Shown here one piece after another: positions 17,571 through 26,897 of a DNA stretch of 64,000 nucleotides. The notes beneath the pieces were generated by a model that did no database searches, had not been told where the DNA came from, and saw nothing but the letters and a program-made list of their open reading frames with translations. A program made the position numbers and the translations under genes. The DNA lies in NCBI RefSeq assembly GCF_018599185.1, contig NZ_JAHFVL010000003.1:516512-580511 (forward strand). Reading direction: 5' to 3'. The stretch's first letter is position 1; every line of letters begins with the position of its first letter. Source of the stretch: Rhodanobacter sp. LX-99 (GTDB lineage: Bacteria > Pseudomonadota > Gammaproteobacteria > Xanthomonadales > Rhodanobacteraceae).

Positions 17571-17590
17571 TTGGACGTCTATACGTCCAA
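17571..17590. promoter_or_regulatory. Tandem met-box-like operator
   Basis: An inverted repeat with 8-bp arms TTGGACGT and ACGTCCAA around CTAT. Read as MetJ-type adjacent 8-mers it is GGACGTCT then ATACGTCC, matching the AGACGTCT consensus at 7 and 6 of 8 positions. MetJ binds arrays of two or more adjacent 8-bp boxes, so this is the right architecture. It lies 155 bases upstream of metJ, consistent with autoregulation, though it could serve a plus-strand transcript. Confidence 0.6.
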
Positions 17591-17674
17591 ATTTTATTTC
17601 AATGAAAAACATGAGATTCCTTGAAACCGTTGCGGCACAACGCTTTCAAGACACTCCTACGGTGATGATCCATC

Positions 17675-17682
17675 AGACGTCT
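17675..17682. promoter_or_regulatory. Isolated perfect met box
   Basis: A perfect AGACGTCT lies about 90 bases from the tandem site. The flanking 8-mers do not resemble met boxes, and MetJ normally needs at least two adjacent boxes, so it may be chance or an auxiliary site. Confidence 0.3.
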
Positions 17683-18060
17683 GCTGCAGGGAGTCGCTCG
17701 ATCAAGGTGCGTTCCGAGCCACCGAAAGGCTCCCGGCAGATGAACAGAACACGACTGAAATGAGCCGAACCCGCACCCCGGCGCACGCGAAAAATATCCG
17801 GCGCCTCGCCCCGTCCGCACCCCGGCAACGGCGCGAACGGGATGCGCGGCACTCCCGGGCCCTCATCGCCGATGGCGACCACGCGACGACATTTTGCACG
17901 CCATCACGTCGACGACGGCATGCATGCGCCATGCAGACATCGAGATGATTTCATCGGAAGGAACAGGGCGTCGCTCGCCCAGAAGCACGTCGTTCCGGCC
18001 GGCGCCGCCTGGGAAAACCGGATGGCTGCATGCACGACGCGGCGACACATTCCGCCCCCG

Positions 18061-18092
18061 AAAACGCTGCCGGCCGCACTGGGCGGCCGGCA
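18061..18092 (-). terminator. Probable terminator of gcvH
   Basis: A perfect 10-bp stem (TGCCGGCCGC / GCGGCCGGCA, loop of 5). On the minus strand it is followed by GCGTTTTC. It starts 26 bases after the gcvH stop. Confidence 0.6.
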
Positions 18093-18117
18093 AGGTCAGG
18101 CTGCGGTCAATCGCGAC

Positions 18118-18513
18118 TCAGTGGTCTTCGTTCTCGACCAGTTCTTCGTAGTCGTTCGCGTCGAGCAGTTCGTCGAGCTCGGCGCGGTCGCTGGGACGCA
18201 CCAGGAAGATCCAGCCTTCGCCGAAAGCGTCCTCGTTGATGGTCTCGGGCTTGTCGTTGAGCAGCTCGTTGACCTCGACGATCTCGCCGGAGACCGGCGA
18301 GTAGATGTCGGAAGCGGCCTTCACCGACTCCACCACGGCCGCACCGGCGCCCGCCTTCACGGCGGAACCGACTTCCGGCAGTTCCACGTAGACCAGGTCG
18401 CCGAGCTGACCCTGCGCGTGGTCGGAGATGCCCACCCGGACCAGGCCATCGTCTTCGACGCGGGCCCACTCGTGGGACTTGAGGAATTTCAGATCGCCGG
18501 GAATCTCGCTCAT
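18118..18513 (-). CDS. gcvH: Glycine cleavage system H protein
   Basis: 131 residues. The lipoyl carrier of the glycine cleavage complex: it shuttles the aminomethyl group from the P protein to the T protein and passes on electrons to the L protein. The lipoylated Lys65 sits in VESVKAASD, and the [17 protein letters not shown] and [11 protein letters not shown] strands are intact. The start [10 protein letters not shown] gives the usual length. It follows gcvT on the same strand with 105 bases between. No gcvP is in this window. Confidence 0.96.
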   Translation of the reverse strand: MSEIPGDLKFLKSHEWARVEDDGLVRVGISDHAQGQLGDLVYVELPEVGSAVKAGAGAAVVESVKAASDIYSPVSGEIVEVNELLNDKPETINEDAFGEGWIFLVRPSDRAELDELLDANDYEELVENEDH

Positions 18514-18618
18514 GATCGGGGTCCAGTCGTTTGGTTGGGTCAGGTTACAGGCGGTGATTCTAGCTACATCCGCCAATGGGAAGAATGTACCGCGGACGGC
18601 ACACCGGCGCGACGGCGC

Positions 18619-19719
18619 TCAAATCCCTTCGCAAGGCTTGCCGTCGCGCACGAACGGGTATTTCACCAGGCGCACCGGCACCTCGCGGCCGCGGATGTCG
18701 ACGCGCACGTCGCCCGGCTCGCCGACCGGAATGCGCGCGAACGCCACCGCCTTGTTCAGCGTCGGCGCAAAACTGCCGGAGAGGATCTCGCCCTCGCCGT
18801 TCGCGGTCAGCACCTTCTGGCCGTGGCGCAGCACGCCCTTGTCGTCCAGCACCAGGCCGACCATCACGCGCGGCACGCCGGCCGCCTTCTGCTGCTCCAG
18901 CGCGGCGCGACCGATGAAGTCGCGGCCCTCGTCCAGCGCGATGGTCCAGCCCAGGTTCGCCTCCCACGGCGTGACGCTCTCGTCCATGTCCTGGCCGTAC
19001 AGGTTCATGCCCGCTTCCAGGCGCAACGTGTCGCGCGCGCCGAGGCCGGCCGGCGCCACGCCCGCGGCGGCCAGCGCCTCCCACAGCGCGATGGCATGTT
19101 CGGCCGGCACGATGATCTCGAAACCGTCCTCGCCGGTGTAGCCGGTGCGCGCCACGAACAGCGGCATGCCGTGCGGACCCTGCGCGGCGGCGGCACTGAA
19201 CTTGCCGAGCTTCTCGATGCGCGGACGATCCACCTCGTGCAGCAGGCCAAGCACCTTGGCGCGCGCATGCGGGCCCTGCACCGCGATCATGGCGAACTCG
19301 GGGCGCTCCTTCACCTGCACGTCGAACGCCTTCGCCTGGCGCTCGATCCAGGCCAGATCCTTGGCGCGGGTGCCGGCGTTGACGACCAGCCGGAAAAACT
19401 CCTCGCCGAGGTAGTACACGATCAGGTCGTCGATCACCCCGCCGCGCTCGTCCAGCATGCACGAGTACAGCGCCTTGCCGTGCACCTTCAGCTTGTCGAT
19501 ATTGTTGGCCAGCAGGTGGCGCAGGAATTCCCGGGTGCGTGCGCCGTGCAGGTCGACCACGGTCATGTGCGAGACATCGAACATGCCGGCGTCGCGGCGC
19601 ACCGCGTGATGTTCCTCGATCTGCGAGCCGTAGTTGATCGGCATGTCCCAGCCGCCGAAGTCGACCATGCGCGCGCCGAGCGCACGATGGGTGGCGTTGA
19701 GTATGGTCTTCTCGGTCAT
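18619..19719 (-). CDS. gcvT: Glycine cleavage system T protein (aminomethyltransferase)
   Basis: 366 residues. It transfers the methylene carbon from the aminomethylated H protein to tetrahydrofolate, releasing ammonia. Family stretches include [60 protein letters not shown] and the C-terminal [21 protein letters not shown]. The length is standard. It lies between cysNC and gcvH, all on the minus strand. No glycine riboswitch fits in the 88 bases upstream. Confidence 0.96.
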   Translation of the reverse strand: MTEKTILNATHRALGARMVDFGGWDMPINYGSQIEEHHAVRRDAGMFDVSHMTVVDLHGARTREFLRHLLANNIDKLKVHGKALYSCMLDERGGVIDDLIVYYLGEEFFRLVVNAGTRAKDLAWIERQAKAFDVQVKERPEFAMIAVQGPHARAKVLGLLHEVDRPRIEKLGKFSAAAAQGPHGMPLFVARTGYTGEDGFEIIVPAEHAIALWEALAAAGVAPAGLGARDTLRLEAGMNLYGQDMDESVTPWEANLGWTIALDEGRDFIGRAALEQQKAAGVPRVMVGLVLDDKGVLRHGQKVLTANGEGEILSGSFAPTLNKAVAFARIPVGEPGDVRVDIRGREVPVRLVKYPFVRDGKPCEGI

Positions 19720-19807
19720 CGCGGCGGCGCCTTGCGGGGGAAAGTCCCGCATTATCGCCGCCGGCAGCGGGCAATCCAAGCCGTGCGCGGGCGACGACGA
19801 CGCAGGA

Positions 19808-21685
19808 TCAGCCGCGGGCGTGGCCGTCGATCCCGGCCAGCACCCGTGCCACAACCTGTTCGGCCAGCTGTTCGGCGTGCTGTCCGCCGCTCAGCAGGTG
19901 GATGTCCGGCGCCGCGGGCCGCTCGTACGGCGCGTCGATGCCGGTGAAGTTGCGGATCGTGCCGGCGCGCGCCTTGCGATAGAGGCCCTTGGGATCGCGC
20001 CGCTCGCATTCCTCCAGCGGCGCGTCCACGAACACTTCCATGAATTCCGCCGCCGCGAACAATTCGCGCGCCGACTGCCGCTCGCTGCGGTACGGCGAGA
20101 TCGCGCTGACCAGCACGATCAGGCCGGCGTCCACCATCAGGTGCGCCACCTCGGCGATGCGGCGGATGTTCTCGACGCGATCCTCCGGGGTGAAGCCGAG
20201 ATCCTTGTTGATGCCGTGGCGCACGTTGTCGCCGTCGAGCAGGTAGGTGTGGCAGCCCAGCGCGTGCAGACGGCGCTCGACCAGGTTCGCGATGGTGGAC
20301 TTGCCGGCGCCGGACAGGCCGGTGAACCACAGGCACAGCGGCTGTTGCCCCTTGCTGGCGGCGCGCACGCCCTTGTCGATGTCGACGTGCTGCCAGTGCA
20401 CGTTGGCCGAACGGCCCAGCGCGAAATCCAGCATGCCGCACGCCACCGTGGCGTTGCTCAGGCGATCGATCAGGATGAAGCCGCCGAGCGTGCGGTTGTC
20501 CGCATAGGCCTCGAACGCGATCTCGTCGTCCAGGCCCAGCGTGCAAGAGCCCACTTCATTCAGCGCCAGCTGCCGCGCGGCGAGCTTCGCCTGGCTGTTG
20601 ACGTCCACCTTGTACTTGATCGACATCACCCGCGCGTTGACCGTGCGCGTGCCGAGCTTCAGCCAATACGTGCGGTTCGGCAGCAGCGCCGCGTCGCCCA
20701 CCCACAGCAGGTGGCAGGCGAACTGGTCGGCCACCGGCGCCGGGCGCAGCGCATCGGCGATCACGTCGCCGCGGCTCACGTCGATCTCGCGGTCCAGGCA
20801 CAGCGTCACCGCCTGGCCGTCCGCCGCGTGGGGCAGGTCGCCATCGGCGCCGACGATGCGGGCGATCCGCGCATGCTGCCCGCCCGGCTGCACCACGATC
20901 TCGTCGCCGCAGGCCACGCGGCCGCCGCAGACCGTACCGGCGTAGCCGCGGAACGACTGGTCGGGCCGGTTCACCCATTGCACCGGCATGCGGAAATCCG
21001 CCGCCCGGGCGGACGCCGCGTCAGCCGCCTCCAGCAGCTCCAGCAGGCTGGGGCCGCGGTACCAGCGCATGCGCGCGGAACGCACGCCCACGTTGTCGCC
21101 TCCCGGCGCAATCACCGGCAGGCACGCCACGCTGGCGATACCCAGCGTTTGCGCCAGCGCGCGGTAGGCTTCGCTGATCTCGCGGTAGACGGCCTCGTCG
21201 CAATCGACCAGATCCATCTTGTTCACCGCCAGCACCACCTGACGGATGCCGAGCAGGCTGCATATATAGGTGTGCCGGCGAGTCTGCGGCAGCAGGCCCT
21301 TGCGCGCGTCCACCAGCACCACCGCCAGCTCGGCGTTGGAGGCGCCGGTGGCCATATTGCGCGTGTACTGCTCGTGTCCGGGGCAGTCGGCCACGATAAA
21401 GCTGCGCCGCGCGGTGTGGAAGTAGCGGTAAGCCACGTCGATGGTGATGCCCTGCTCCCGCTCGGCGTCCAGCCCATCGGTGAGCAAGGCAAAGTCCAGC
21501 GCATCGCCGGCGTCGGCATGCAGCCGCCGGCTGTCACGCGCCAGCGCGGCGAGCTGGTCGTCCGGCACCGTGCCGGCGTCGTACAGCAAGCGGCCGAGCA
21601 GCGTGCTCTTGCCATCGTCCACGCTGCCGCAGGTGATGAAGCGCAGCAGGCCCTTGCCAGCATCGAGGGTGATCGGTGCGGCCAT
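19808..21685 (-). CDS. cysNC: Bifunctional sulfate adenylyltransferase large subunit / APS kinase
   Basis: 625 residues combining two steps of sulfate activation. The N-terminal part is an EF-Tu-like GTPase ([23 protein letters not shown]) that drives ATP sulfurylase together with CysD. The C-terminal part, from about residue 440, is APS kinase with Walker [10 protein letters not shown] and [15 protein letters not shown], making PAPS. This fused form is like NodQ/CysNC. The start ATG overlaps the cysD stop by one base (TGATG), so the two subunits are translationally coupled. No cysH, cysI or cysJ is nearby. Confidence 0.95.
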   Translation of the reverse strand: MAAPITLDAGKGLLRFITCGSVDDGKSTLLGRLLYDAGTVPDDQLAALARDSRRLHADAGDALDFALLTDGLDAEREQGITIDVAYRYFHTARRSFIVADCPGHEQYTRNMATGASNAELAVVLVDARKGLLPQTRRHTYICSLLGIRQVVLAVNKMDLVDCDEAVYREISEAYRALAQTLGIASVACLPVIAPGGDNVGVRSARMRWYRGPSLLELLEAADAASARAADFRMPVQWVNRPDQSFRGYAGTVCGGRVACGDEIVVQPGGQHARIARIVGADGDLPHAADGQAVTLCLDREIDVSRGDVIADALRPAPVADQFACHLLWVGDAALLPNRTYWLKLGTRTVNARVMSIKYKVDVNSQAKLAARQLALNEVGSCTLGLDDEIAFEAYADNRTLGGFILIDRLSNATVACGMLDFALGRSANVHWQHVDIDKGVRAASKGQQPLCLWFTGLSGAGKSTIANLVERRLHALGCHTYLLDGDNVRHGINKDLGFTPEDRVENIRRIAEVAHLMVDAGLIVLVSAISPYRSERQSARELFAAAEFMEVFVDAPLEECERRDPKGLYRKARAGTIRNFTGIDAPYERPAAPDIHLLSGGQHAEQLAEQVVARVLAGIDGHARG

Positions 21686-22602
21686 CAGAAATAGCCCTCC
21701 TGCTTCTTGCGTTCCATCGATGCGGTGGGGTCGTGGTCGATCACCCGGCCCTGTCGCTCGGAACTGCGCGAGTCGGCCATTTCCCGAATGATCTTGTCCA
21801 GCGTATCGGCGCTGGATTCGACCGCGCCGGTGAGCGGGTAGCAGCCCAGCGTGCGGAAGCGCACCTCCCGCATTTCCACCGCCTCGCCCTCGCGCAGCGT
21901 GAAGCGTTCGTCGTCCACCATGATCAATGCGCCATCGCGCGCCACCACCGGGCGCGGCTTCGCAAAGTACAGCGGCACCACCTCGATGCCCTCGCGCTGG
22001 ATGTACAGCCACACGTCCATCTCGGTCCAGTTGGACAGCGGGAACACCCGCACGCTCTCGCCCTTGCGGATGTGCGTGTTGAAGGTGTGCCAGAACTCCG
22101 GCCGCTGGCGCTTCGGATCCCAGCGGTGCTGCGCGTTGCGGAACGAGAAGATGCGCTCCTTGGCGCGCGACTTCTCCTCGTCGCGCCGCGCGCCGCCGAT
22201 CGCAGCGTCGAACCCGTACTGGTCCAGTGCCTGCTTCAGCGCCTGGGTCTTCATCACGTCGGTGTGCACCGTGGCACCGTGGGTCAGCGGCGTGATGCCC
22301 TGGCGCACGCCGTCCTGGTTGACGTGCACCAGCACCTGCACGTCGCCGGCCGCCGCCACCCGGTCGCGGAACGCGATCATCTCGCGGAACTTCCACGTCG
22401 TGTCGACGTGCAGCAACGGCATCGGCGGCCGCGCCGGATGGAACGCCTTGCGCAGCAGGTGCAGCAGCACCGAGGAATCCTTGCCGATCGAATACAGCAT
22501 CACCGGATGGCGGAAGCTGGCCACCACCTCGCGGAAGATGTGGATGCTTTCCGCCTCGAGTTCGTCGAGATGCGTTTGCGATTGCGGGAATGCGACCGTC
22601 AT
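21685..22602 (-). CDS. cysD: Sulfate adenylyltransferase small subunit
   Basis: 305 residues. The catalytic PP-loop subunit of ATP sulfurylase, making APS from ATP and sulfate. The PP-loop [15 protein letters not shown] and downstream [27 protein letters not shown] and [15 protein letters not shown] stretches are intact. It is followed directly by cysNC. Confidence 0.97.
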   Translation of the reverse strand: MTVAFPQSQTHLDELEAESIHIFREVVASFRHPVMLYSIGKDSSVLLHLLRKAFHPARPPMPLLHVDTTWKFREMIAFRDRVAAAGDVQVLVHVNQDGVRQGITPLTHGATVHTDVMKTQALKQALDQYGFDAAIGGARRDEEKSRAKERIFSFRNAQHRWDPKRQRPEFWHTFNTHIRKGESVRVFPLSNWTEMDVWLYIQREGIEVVPLYFAKPRPVVARDGALIMVDDERFTLREGEAVEMREVRFRTLGCYPLTGAVESSADTLDKIIREMADSRSSERQGRVIDHDPTASMERKKQEGYF

Positions 22603-22674
22603 GCCATCGGAGACTTGAAAGAAGTTGGCGGCGACAAACTGGCGCCGCGTTCAACCCGGCATGTTACGCGATCC

Positions 22675-24072
22675 TCAGGGGATCACCGGATACGTCGGCT
22701 CGACATCGAGCGTGGCCGCGCACACCGAGGCCAGCTCCAGCAGGCGCAGGTCCGAGCCGCGTGCGCCGACCAGTTGCAGGCCCACCGGCAGGCCGTTCGG
22801 CAGCGTGCCCATCGGCAGGCTCACCGCCGGGCAACCGGCCAGGCTGGCGAAGCTGGTGAGGTCGGCCTGCGAGTCGGGCACCGGGCCATCCAGCGGGAAC
22901 GCGCCCTGCGGCGTGGTCGGCAGCACCAGCACGTCGACCTGGGAGAACAGCCGGCGCATCTTCAGCGTGGCCGCGTCGAGCACGCGGTCGGCCACCGCGT
23001 AGTCGGCCGCGCTCTTGCCGGCGGCGTAGCCGAGCAGGCGGCGGAAGCGCTCCGATACCGGATGCTCGGCATTGGCCAGATCCGCGGCGAAGGTGCCGAG
23101 CATCTCCGCTTCCATCAAGAGCAGGCCGGCGCGGCGGGTACGCGCGAAATCCCAGTCGGCGAAGTCGACCGTGCGGCGGTCGCCCAGCGCGTGCGGCAAC
23201 TTCGCCATGGCCGCCTCGAACACCTCGATCACTTCCGGCTGCACGCCGACCGCGGCCAGGTCCGGCAGCAGGCCTGCGCGCAGGTTGCCCGGCTCCCAGT
23301 CCGGCAGCGCGAACGCGACCCGGCGCCGGCGCGAGCGTGCATCGTCGGCGTCGTAGCCGGCCAGCACCTGCAGCAGGACGGTGAGGTCGTCGGCGCTGCG
23401 CGCCAGCAGGCCGACCGCGTCGAGCCGGCGCGCCGCCGGCACCAGGCCGCGAGCGGAGATCTCGCCGTGCGTGGGCTTCAGCGCATACACGCCGCAATAG
23501 CTGGCCGGGATGCGGATCGAGCCGAGGCTGTCCGAACCCACCGCGGCCACCGCCAGGCCCGCGGCCACCGCGGCCGCCGCGCCGCCGGAGGAACCGCCGG
23601 CGGTGTAGCCGTGCCGGTGCGGATTGTGGGTGGCGCCGAAGTGCGGGTTGTCGGTGACGGCGCCCAGCGCGCCCTCGTCCATGTTGGTCTTGCCCAGCAG
23701 GATCGCGCCGGACGCACGCAGCCGCGCCACCACGTGCGCGTCTTCCTGCACCGGCTTGCCGCGGCCCGGCAGACCGACCCGGGTCGGCCAGCCGGCGATG
23801 TCGAAGTTGTCCTTCAGCGCCAGCGGAATGCCATCCAGCCGCCCGATCACGCCGTCGCGGCGGCGCCGGTCGGCCAACTGCGCCTGGTCCTGCAGCAAAC
23901 CCGAGCGCTGGTCGACATAGGCATGCAGCGCGGGATCGATCCGCTCGATCGCCTGCTGGTAAGCGTCGGCCAGCGCCTGCGGCTGCACGCGACCCACCGC
24001 CAGCCAGTGCAGCAACTGGCACAGCGAGGCACGGCGCAGGTCGAGATCGGCGATCGGCGGCATCGAATTCAT
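22675..24072 (-). CDS. Amidase signature family hydrolase
   Basis: 465 residues. The Ser-cisSer-Lys triad is visible: Lys in IPLALKDNFDIAG, the cis-Ser region GYTAGGSSGGAAAAVAAG, and the nucleophile region GSDSLGSIRIPASYCGV. The last differs slightly from the usual GSDTGGSIR. The family hydrolyses small amides; AtzF/allophanate-hydrolase-like or aryl-amidase roles are possible and the substrate is unknown. I chose the ATG at 24072 with AAGGGAG five bases upstream over the GTG at 24078. It lies upstream of cysD on the same strand, 72 bases away, and is divergent from the ETF-QO gene. Confidence 0.9.
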   Translation of the reverse strand: MNSMPPIADLDLRRASLCQLLHWLAVGRVQPQALADAYQQAIERIDPALHAYVDQRSGLLQDQAQLADRRRRDGVIGRLDGIPLALKDNFDIAGWPTRVGLPGRGKPVQEDAHVVARLRASGAILLGKTNMDEGALGAVTDNPHFGATHNPHRHGYTAGGSSGGAAAAVAAGLAVAAVGSDSLGSIRIPASYCGVYALKPTHGEISARGLVPAARRLDAVGLLARSADDLTVLLQVLAGYDADDARSRRRRVAFALPDWEPGNLRAGLLPDLAAVGVQPEVIEVFEAAMAKLPHALGDRRTVDFADWDFARTRRAGLLLMEAEMLGTFAADLANAEHPVSERFRRLLGYAAGKSAADYAVADRVLDAATLKMRRLFSQVDVLVLPTTPQGAFPLDGPVPDSQADLTSFASLAGCPAVSLPMGTLPNGLPVGLQLVGARGSDLRLLELASVCAATLDVEPTYPVIP

Positions 24073-24241
24073 GAACACTCCCTTGGGTTGCCCCGATTAT
24101 CGCCGCGTCCGGTGAAGCGATTGCAAGCGGTGGCGCAGCACGCGTTGCCGCACGGCGCCTGAAAACGGACAATGGCTGTCCGACCCATACCCTCACGCAC
24201 GGCAGCCGCCTGCGCCTCCACCCAGCATCAGGGAGTCCGCC

Positions 24242-25858
24242 ATGAGCGAACGCGAAACCATGGAATACGACGTTGTCGTCGTCGGCGCCGGTCCGGCCGG
24301 CCTGTCGTTCGCGATCCGCCTGAAGCAGCTGAAGCCGGAAGTGAGCGTGTGCGTGATCGAGAAGGCCTCGACCATCGGCGCGCAGATCCTGTCCGGCGCG
24401 GTGATCGAGCCGCAACCGCTGGACGCGCTGCTGCCGGGTTGGCGCGACCAGCCACCGCCCATTTGCGTGCCGGCCGGCGACGACGAATTCTGGCTGCTGT
24501 CGAAGACCGGCGGGCGCAAGATGATGGTGCCGCCGGGCATGCGCAACCACGGCAACTTCATCGTCTCGCTGGGCGCGATGTGCGCGTGGCTGGCGCCGCA
24601 GGCCGAGGCGCTGGGCGTGGACGTGTTTCCCGGCTTCGCCGCCGCCGACAACATCTACGATGAGGACGGTTCGGTCGCCGGCGTGCGCATCGGCGACATG
24701 GGCGTGGCGAAGGACGGCACGCACAAGCCCGGCTACACCGAAGGCATCGACATCAAGGCGAAGGTCACCGTGCTCGCCGAGGGCGCGCGCGGCAGCCTGA
24801 CCAAGCAGCTGATCAAGCGCTTCAAGCTCGACGCCGGCAGCGACCCGCAAGGCTACTCGATCGGCATCAAGGAGCTATGGCAGCTGCCAGCCGGCCGCGT
24901 GACGCCGGGCAAGATCGTGCACAGCTTCGGCTGGCCCGCCGACACACATACTTATGGCGGCAGCTTCCTCTACCACCTGGACCAGGACCGCGTGGCGCTC
25001 GGCTACGTCAGCGGGCTCGACTACAGCGACCCGAACTACCAGCCGTGGGAAGCGTTCCAGCAGTGGAAGAACCACCCGATGATGAAACCGCTGCTGGAAG
25101 GCGGCACGATCCTCTCGGCCGGCGCGCGCGCGATCGTCACCGGCGGCTACCAGTCGCTGCCGAAATGCGAGATGCCAGGTGCGCTGCTGATCGGCGACAC
25201 CGCCGGCCTGCTCAACGTGCCGAAGGTGAAAGGTACCCACCAGGCGATCAAGAGCGGCATGCTCGCCGCCGAGCACCTGGCCGCGAACGCGCTGAACCCG
25301 ACCGGCTTCGACGCGAAACTGCGCGGTTCGGACGTGATGGCCGAGCTGAGGAAGGTGCGCAACATCAAGCCCGCATTCAAGAAGGGCCTGTGGTTCGGCA
25401 TGCTCAACGCCGCCTGGGAAACCGTCACCGCCGGGCTGTCGCCGTGGACGCTGAAGAACAAGGCCGACTGGTCCAGCCTGCACAAGCTGGGCGCGCAGGA
25501 AGAACCGAAGCGCGACTACGTGCAACGCACGCTGGCTCCGCGCGATCGCCTGGCCGGCGTGTACTTCGCCGCCACCGAGCACGACGAGGACCAGCCGATC
25601 CACCTGCACGTGGCCGACACGAACATCTGCATCGACCAGTGCACCACCGAATACGGCAACCCGTGCACCCGCTTCTGCCCCGCCAGCGTCTACGAAATGG
25701 TCGAGGATGTGCATGCCGACGGAAGCAAGGGCCGCCGCCTGCAGATCAACGCGGCCAACTGCGTGCACTGCAAGACCTGCGACATCAAGGACCCGTACGA
25801 GATCATCACCTGGGTCACGCCGGAAGGCGGCTCCGGGCCGAATTACCAGAACCTGTGA
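24242..25858 (+). CDS. Electron transfer flavoprotein-ubiquinone oxidoreductase
   Basis: 538 residues. A membrane-associated flavoprotein that passes electrons from reduced ETF to ubiquinone. It has N-terminal FAD motif VVVVGAGPAGLSFAIRLK, GDTAGLLNVPKVKGTHQAI, and a C-terminal 4Fe-4S ferredoxin-like domain with RFCPA and NCVHCKTCDI supplying four Cys. Its redox partner genes etfB and etfA lie about 5 kb downstream on the same strand, separated by glycan genes. Confidence 0.96.
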   Translation: MSERETMEYDVVVVGAGPAGLSFAIRLKQLKPEVSVCVIEKASTIGAQILSGAVIEPQPLDALLPGWRDQPPPICVPAGDDEFWLLSKTGGRKMMVPPGMRNHGNFIVSLGAMCAWLAPQAEALGVDVFPGFAAADNIYDEDGSVAGVRIGDMGVAKDGTHKPGYTEGIDIKAKVTVLAEGARGSLTKQLIKRFKLDAGSDPQGYSIGIKELWQLPAGRVTPGKIVHSFGWPADTHTYGGSFLYHLDQDRVALGYVSGLDYSDPNYQPWEAFQQWKNHPMMKPLLEGGTILSAGARAIVTGGYQSLPKCEMPGALLIGDTAGLLNVPKVKGTHQAIKSGMLAAEHLAANALNPTGFDAKLRGSDVMAELRKVRNIKPAFKKGLWFGMLNAAWETVTAGLSPWTLKNKADWSSLHKLGAQEEPKRDYVQRTLAPRDRLAGVYFAATEHDEDQPIHLHVADTNICIDQCTTEYGNPCTRFCPASVYEMVEDVHADGSKGRRLQINAANCVHCKTCDIKDPYEIITWVTPEGGSGPNYQNL

Positions 25859-25922
25859 TGCGTGGCCCCACGCGCCACCGGAAACGTTCCGCAAGCCGGC
25901 TTGTGATCTCCCGGAAACACGC

Positions 25923-26792
25923 ATGACGCAGTACGACGGCTACACCCAGCTGAATGAACAAGGCTACGCGGTGATCCGCGGCGCTGTTTCGACGGAAGCC
26001 TGCGAGCGCGCACTGGCCGGCATTGCCGCGTTCAAGCGGAAGCATCGCGCCGCGATCCAGGGCAACGTCAACGAACACGGCCAGCTCTATCGCGTGGTGA
26101 ACCTGCATCTGGCGATCGACGCGCTGGCCAGCGTGTTCTCCGACAACCAGGCACTGCCGGTGTGCGACCGCTTCTTTGATCAGCCGGCGACGCTGTACAC
26201 CAGCCTGTACTACGAACGCGGCTCCGAGCAGGCGCTGCATCGCGACACGCCCTATTTCTGCACGCGCCCGGCGGACCGCTATCTTGGCGTGTGGCTGGCG
26301 CTGGACGATGTCGATGCCGGCAATGGTCCGCTGCGGGTGGTACCCGGCAGCCACCGCCTGCCGCCGATCGACGTAGCGGCACTGGCGCGCGAGCTGTTCC
26401 CCGATCCCGCCTCGATCCCGCCGATCTCCGATCCCGGCTGGAACGCGTATCAGGCCGCCGTGCAGCAACAATGCGACGAACGTGGCATGAGCCACCGGGA
26501 AGTGCACGTGCAACGCGGCGACGTGATCATCTGGCATCCGCAGATGTTCCACGGCGGCTCGCCGCACCTGGACAGGGAACGCCCGCGGCGCAGCCTGGTG
26601 ATGCATGTCACTCCGCGCGGCGTTCCGGTGCACCATATCGACGTGTTCTACAATCCCGACAAGGTGCTGCCGACGAAGGCGGAATGGCGCTACTACAGGC
26701 ACGGCCAACGCCACATCGCCCGCTTTCGCCAAATCGACTTCGGCCACACGCACACCATGCCGGTGCGCCGGCTGCGCTGGCCGCTGTTCTGA
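25923..26792 (+). CDS. Phytanoyl-CoA dioxygenase (PhyH) family protein
   Basis: 289 residues. A putative Fe(II)/2-oxoglutarate-dependent hydroxylase: the facial triad is His106-x-Asp108 (LHRDTPYF) and His210 (FHGGSPH), with Arg in PRRSLVMHV about 15 residues later as the likely 2-oxoglutarate ligand. The start is 64 bases after the ETF-QO stop. The substrate is unknown. Its position just before two glycan-assembly genes makes a sugar or lipid modification possible, which is inference from location only. Confidence 0.85.
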   Translation: MTQYDGYTQLNEQGYAVIRGAVSTEACERALAGIAAFKRKHRAAIQGNVNEHGQLYRVVNLHLAIDALASVFSDNQALPVCDRFFDQPATLYTSLYYERGSEQALHRDTPYFCTRPADRYLGVWLALDDVDAGNGPLRVVPGSHRLPPIDVAALARELFPDPASIPPISDPGWNAYQAAVQQQCDERGMSHREVHVQRGDVIIWHPQMFHGGSPHLDRERPRRSLVMHVTPRGVPVHHIDVFYNPDKVLPTKAEWRYYRHGQRHIARFRQIDFGHTHTMPVRRLRWPLF

Positions 26793-26897
26793 ACGGCGTG
26801 ACCGGTTGCGCTCGCCCATCCGACCCCACGATGAGGCCCCTATGAGGAACGACTCCTGATTGCCTATTTCCGATGGCGCCTGAAGCGCCTGACCTAT

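Larger units (their letters stand above)
17417..18117. other. 701-base non-coding interval upstream of metJ
   Basis: No supported gene. The part next to metJ (17440-17700) is clearly AT-richer than its surroundings and holds the dyads listed separately. A small plus-strand frame of 53 codons from 17602 to 17763 follows the met-box-like palindrome, but I recognise nothing in it and see no good ribosome site. The remainder is GC-rich without visible signals apart from the gcvH terminator. Confidence 0.5.

Noticed and set aside
17551..17763. Small plus-strand gene after the met-box-like palindrome
   Set aside because: No convincing ribosome site, no recognisable product, and the in-frame ATG would be inside the operator itself; kept only as a possibility.
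19720..19807. Glycine riboswitch before gcvT
   Set aside because: Only 88 bases separate cysNC and gcvT and no paired aptamer structure is visible.
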